Part shown: in pieces, positions 6,987 to 7,623 of the stretch
Position numbering within the stretch: position 1 is the stretch's first letter
How the letters are laid out: every line of letters begins with the position of its first letter
Source of the DNA: Nitriliruptorales bacterium
Lineage (GTDB): Bacteria; Actinomycetota; Nitriliruptoria; Euzebyales; Egibacteraceae
NCBI GenBank assembly: GCA_007119305.1
Contig: SKPY01000304.1
Coordinates: forward strand, 1-7,623
Reading direction: 5' to 3'
DNA length: 7,623 bases
Notes under the pieces: generated by a model
What the model was told of the DNA's origin: nothing
Databases searched by the model: none
What the model saw: only the letters and a program-made list of their open reading frames with translations
Program-made: the position numbers and the translations under genes

Positions 6987-7339
6987 CAGTCGCCGACGGG
7001 GATGACCAGCTCGTCGCCGGGGAAGATCGCATCGGGATCGTCGAGCTCGTTGGCCTCCACGAGCGCGTCGATCGTGGTGCCGAAGCGCTCGGCGATGGCC
7101 GACAGGGTGTCGCCCGACTGGACCTCGTAGGTCTCCTCGCCCGGCGCCGGCTCAGGCGTCGGTGTGGGTGTGGGCTCGTCCTCCGGTGTGGGGTCGTCCT
7201 CCACCGGCGTGGGCTCCTCCTGCCCGGTGTCGGGCGGCAGGTCGTCCACGGCCTCGTCCTCGTCGTTCCCGCAGCCCGACAGCACGAGGCCCAGCACCAC
7301 GAGGGGCACAACGGCTCGTAGCCGGTTCGATCGCTTCAC
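6986..7339 (-). CDS. Small LysM-domain lipoprotein
   Basis: A 117-residue secreted lipoprotein. The N-terminus has basic residues (KRSNRLR), a hydrophobic stretch (about 9-20) and the lipobox LSGC with the lipidated Cys at 23, so it should be anchored to the outer face of the cytoplasmic membrane. Residues 24-68 are an acidic Pro/Thr-rich linker with PTP and EDDPTP/EDEPTP repeats, probably an extended spacer across the wall. Residues 70-114 are one LysM domain (YEVQSGDTLSAIAERFG through FPGDELVIP), which binds N-acetylglucosamine-containing glycan such as peptidoglycan. There is no catalytic domain, so it probably tethers membrane to wall or scaffolds another protein. The start is the GTG at 7339: AAGGAG lies 6 bases upstream and the signal peptide begins there. 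A reading open to an ATG at 7483 adds 48 residues ahead of the signal peptide and is not credible. Function beyond wall binding is unknown. Confidence 0.9.
   Translation of the reverse strand: MKRSNRLRAVVPLVVLGLVLSGCGNDEDEAVDDLPPDTGQEEPTPVEDDPTPEDEPTPTPTPEPAPGEETYEVQSGDTLSAIAERFGTTIDALVEANELDDPDAIFPGDELVIPVGD
7167..7202 (-). repeat. Two-copy 18-bp tandem repeat in the lipoprotein linker
   Basis: Two adjacent 18-base units (7167-7184 and 7185-7202) differ at one position. They encode the six-residue linker units EDDPTP and EDEPTP, with degenerate PTP copies on both sides. The in-frame unit suggests that linker length can change by slippage or unequal exchange without breaking the gene. Confidence 0.6.
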
Positions 7340-7470
7340 GGCATGCTCCTTGACCGGGACCCGATCTTTGCACATCGCCGCTCGTTCCGAGCGGAGGTCG
7401 CCCACCTTTTTCCACACCGCGGCGGCCGCAACACGCGCGGCGCGCCGCCGCAGGCGGCATCGTTGCGGCC
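7340..7470. promoter_or_regulatory. Divergent intergenic region with three inverted repeats
   Basis: These 131 bases separate the LysM lipoprotein gene (minus) from the right-edge gene (plus) and should hold both promoters. The lipoprotein ribosome site AAGGAG is at 7346-7351. A perfect 7-bp inverted repeat CCGCTCG/CGAGCGG with a 3-base loop is at 7378-7394. A 12-base palindrome GCGGCGCGCCGC is at 7437-7448. A hairpin GCCGCC/GGCGGC is at 7444-7458, close to the plus-strand start. No convincing -35/-10 pair was found in either direction. The 7378-7394 repeat is the best operator candidate; the other two may be GC-rich chance. Confidence 0.4.
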
Positions 7471-7623
7471 ATGAGCCTCCCACCTCGCGTCGAGCTCGCC
7501 ACCAAGCGCCTTGCGTCCCGCTGCCTGCGCCGCCACGGGAGCCTGTTCAGCCCGGGTCAGCGCCTGTGGACCGCCAGCCGCAGCCGGGACCTCGCCGCGC
7601 GTCTCACGCGCGCCGCGCAGCGC
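7471..7623 (+). CDS. N-terminal fragment of an unidentified protein, possibly McrB-like AAA ATPase family
   Basis: An open frame from the ATG at 7471 runs to the window edge (51 codons, no stop). Codon third positions are overwhelmingly G or C, as in the real genes here. The opposite strand codes only up to 7339, so this is not a shadow of the lipoprotein gene. No in-frame ATG or GTG lies in the roughly 75 bases upstream, so this ATG is the likely start, although no good ribosome site precedes it. The visible protein is very basic. Residues 22-33 (HGSLFSPGQRLW) resemble, from memory, the SLFTPGRxxWT segment near the N-terminus of some actinobacterial AAA ATPases related to the restriction protein McrB. 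That likeness rests on a dozen residues; the product remains open. Confidence 0.5.
   Translation, partial: MSLPPRVELATKRLASRCLRRHGSLFSPGQRLWTASRSRDLAARLTRAAQR

Noticed and set aside
3802..7005. Plus-strand open frame of 1067 codons
   Set aside because: It runs antisense across the reductase/HAD gene, the intergenic region and the SDR gene. Its protein is Arg/Val/His/Leu-rich with no recognisable motif, while the minus strand holds complete enzymes. Long antisense frames are expected in DNA this GC-rich.
7340..7483. 48-residue N-terminal extension of the LysM lipoprotein
   Set aside because: It would place charged sequence before the signal peptide; the GTG at 7339 has an excellent AAGGAG site and begins a normal lipoprotein signal.

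Overview
The window comes from a high-GC bacterium, about 70% GC by eye, with strong G/C bias at third codon positions. Frequent GTG starts, purine-rich ribosome binding sites, a short LysM lipoprotein and a fatty-acyl-reductase/HAD fusion all point to Actinomycetota in the broad sense. The exact order cannot be read from the sequence. I see no rRNA, tRNA, CRISPR array, transposase or phage gene.

Layout, right to left because almost everything is on the minus strand. At the right edge (7471 to the end) an incomplete plus-strand gene begins. It diverges from a small LysM lipoprotein gene (7339 to 6986). Next comes a classical SDR oxidoreductase (6902 to 6153), followed by a nest of GC-rich inverted repeats that looks like a terminator. 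After 131 non-coding bases carrying a TTGACG promoter-like box, a compact four-gene operon runs to the left edge. It encodes a 764-residue fusion of an NAD(P)-dependent acyl reductase and a HAD-IB domain (6021 to 3727), a zinc medium-chain dehydrogenase (3730 to 2507, overlapping the previous stop in GTGA), a LarA/DUF2088-like protein (2502 to 925, 4 bases further on) and a PlsC-type acyltransferase (890 to the edge, 34 bases further on).

The operon is the most interesting content. An acyl reductase, an alcohol/polyol dehydrogenase, a racemase-like protein and an acyltransferase together suggest formation or remodelling of a lipid with a hydroxylated or alcohol-derived part. That reading is inference from gene content; the product is unknown. 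Two members carry altered active-site motifs. The LarA-like protein lacks the EPH nickel-ligand motif and the substrate arginine of lactate racemase. The HAD domain has Glu in place of the second Asp of motif I, and Arg where the motif III Lys is expected.
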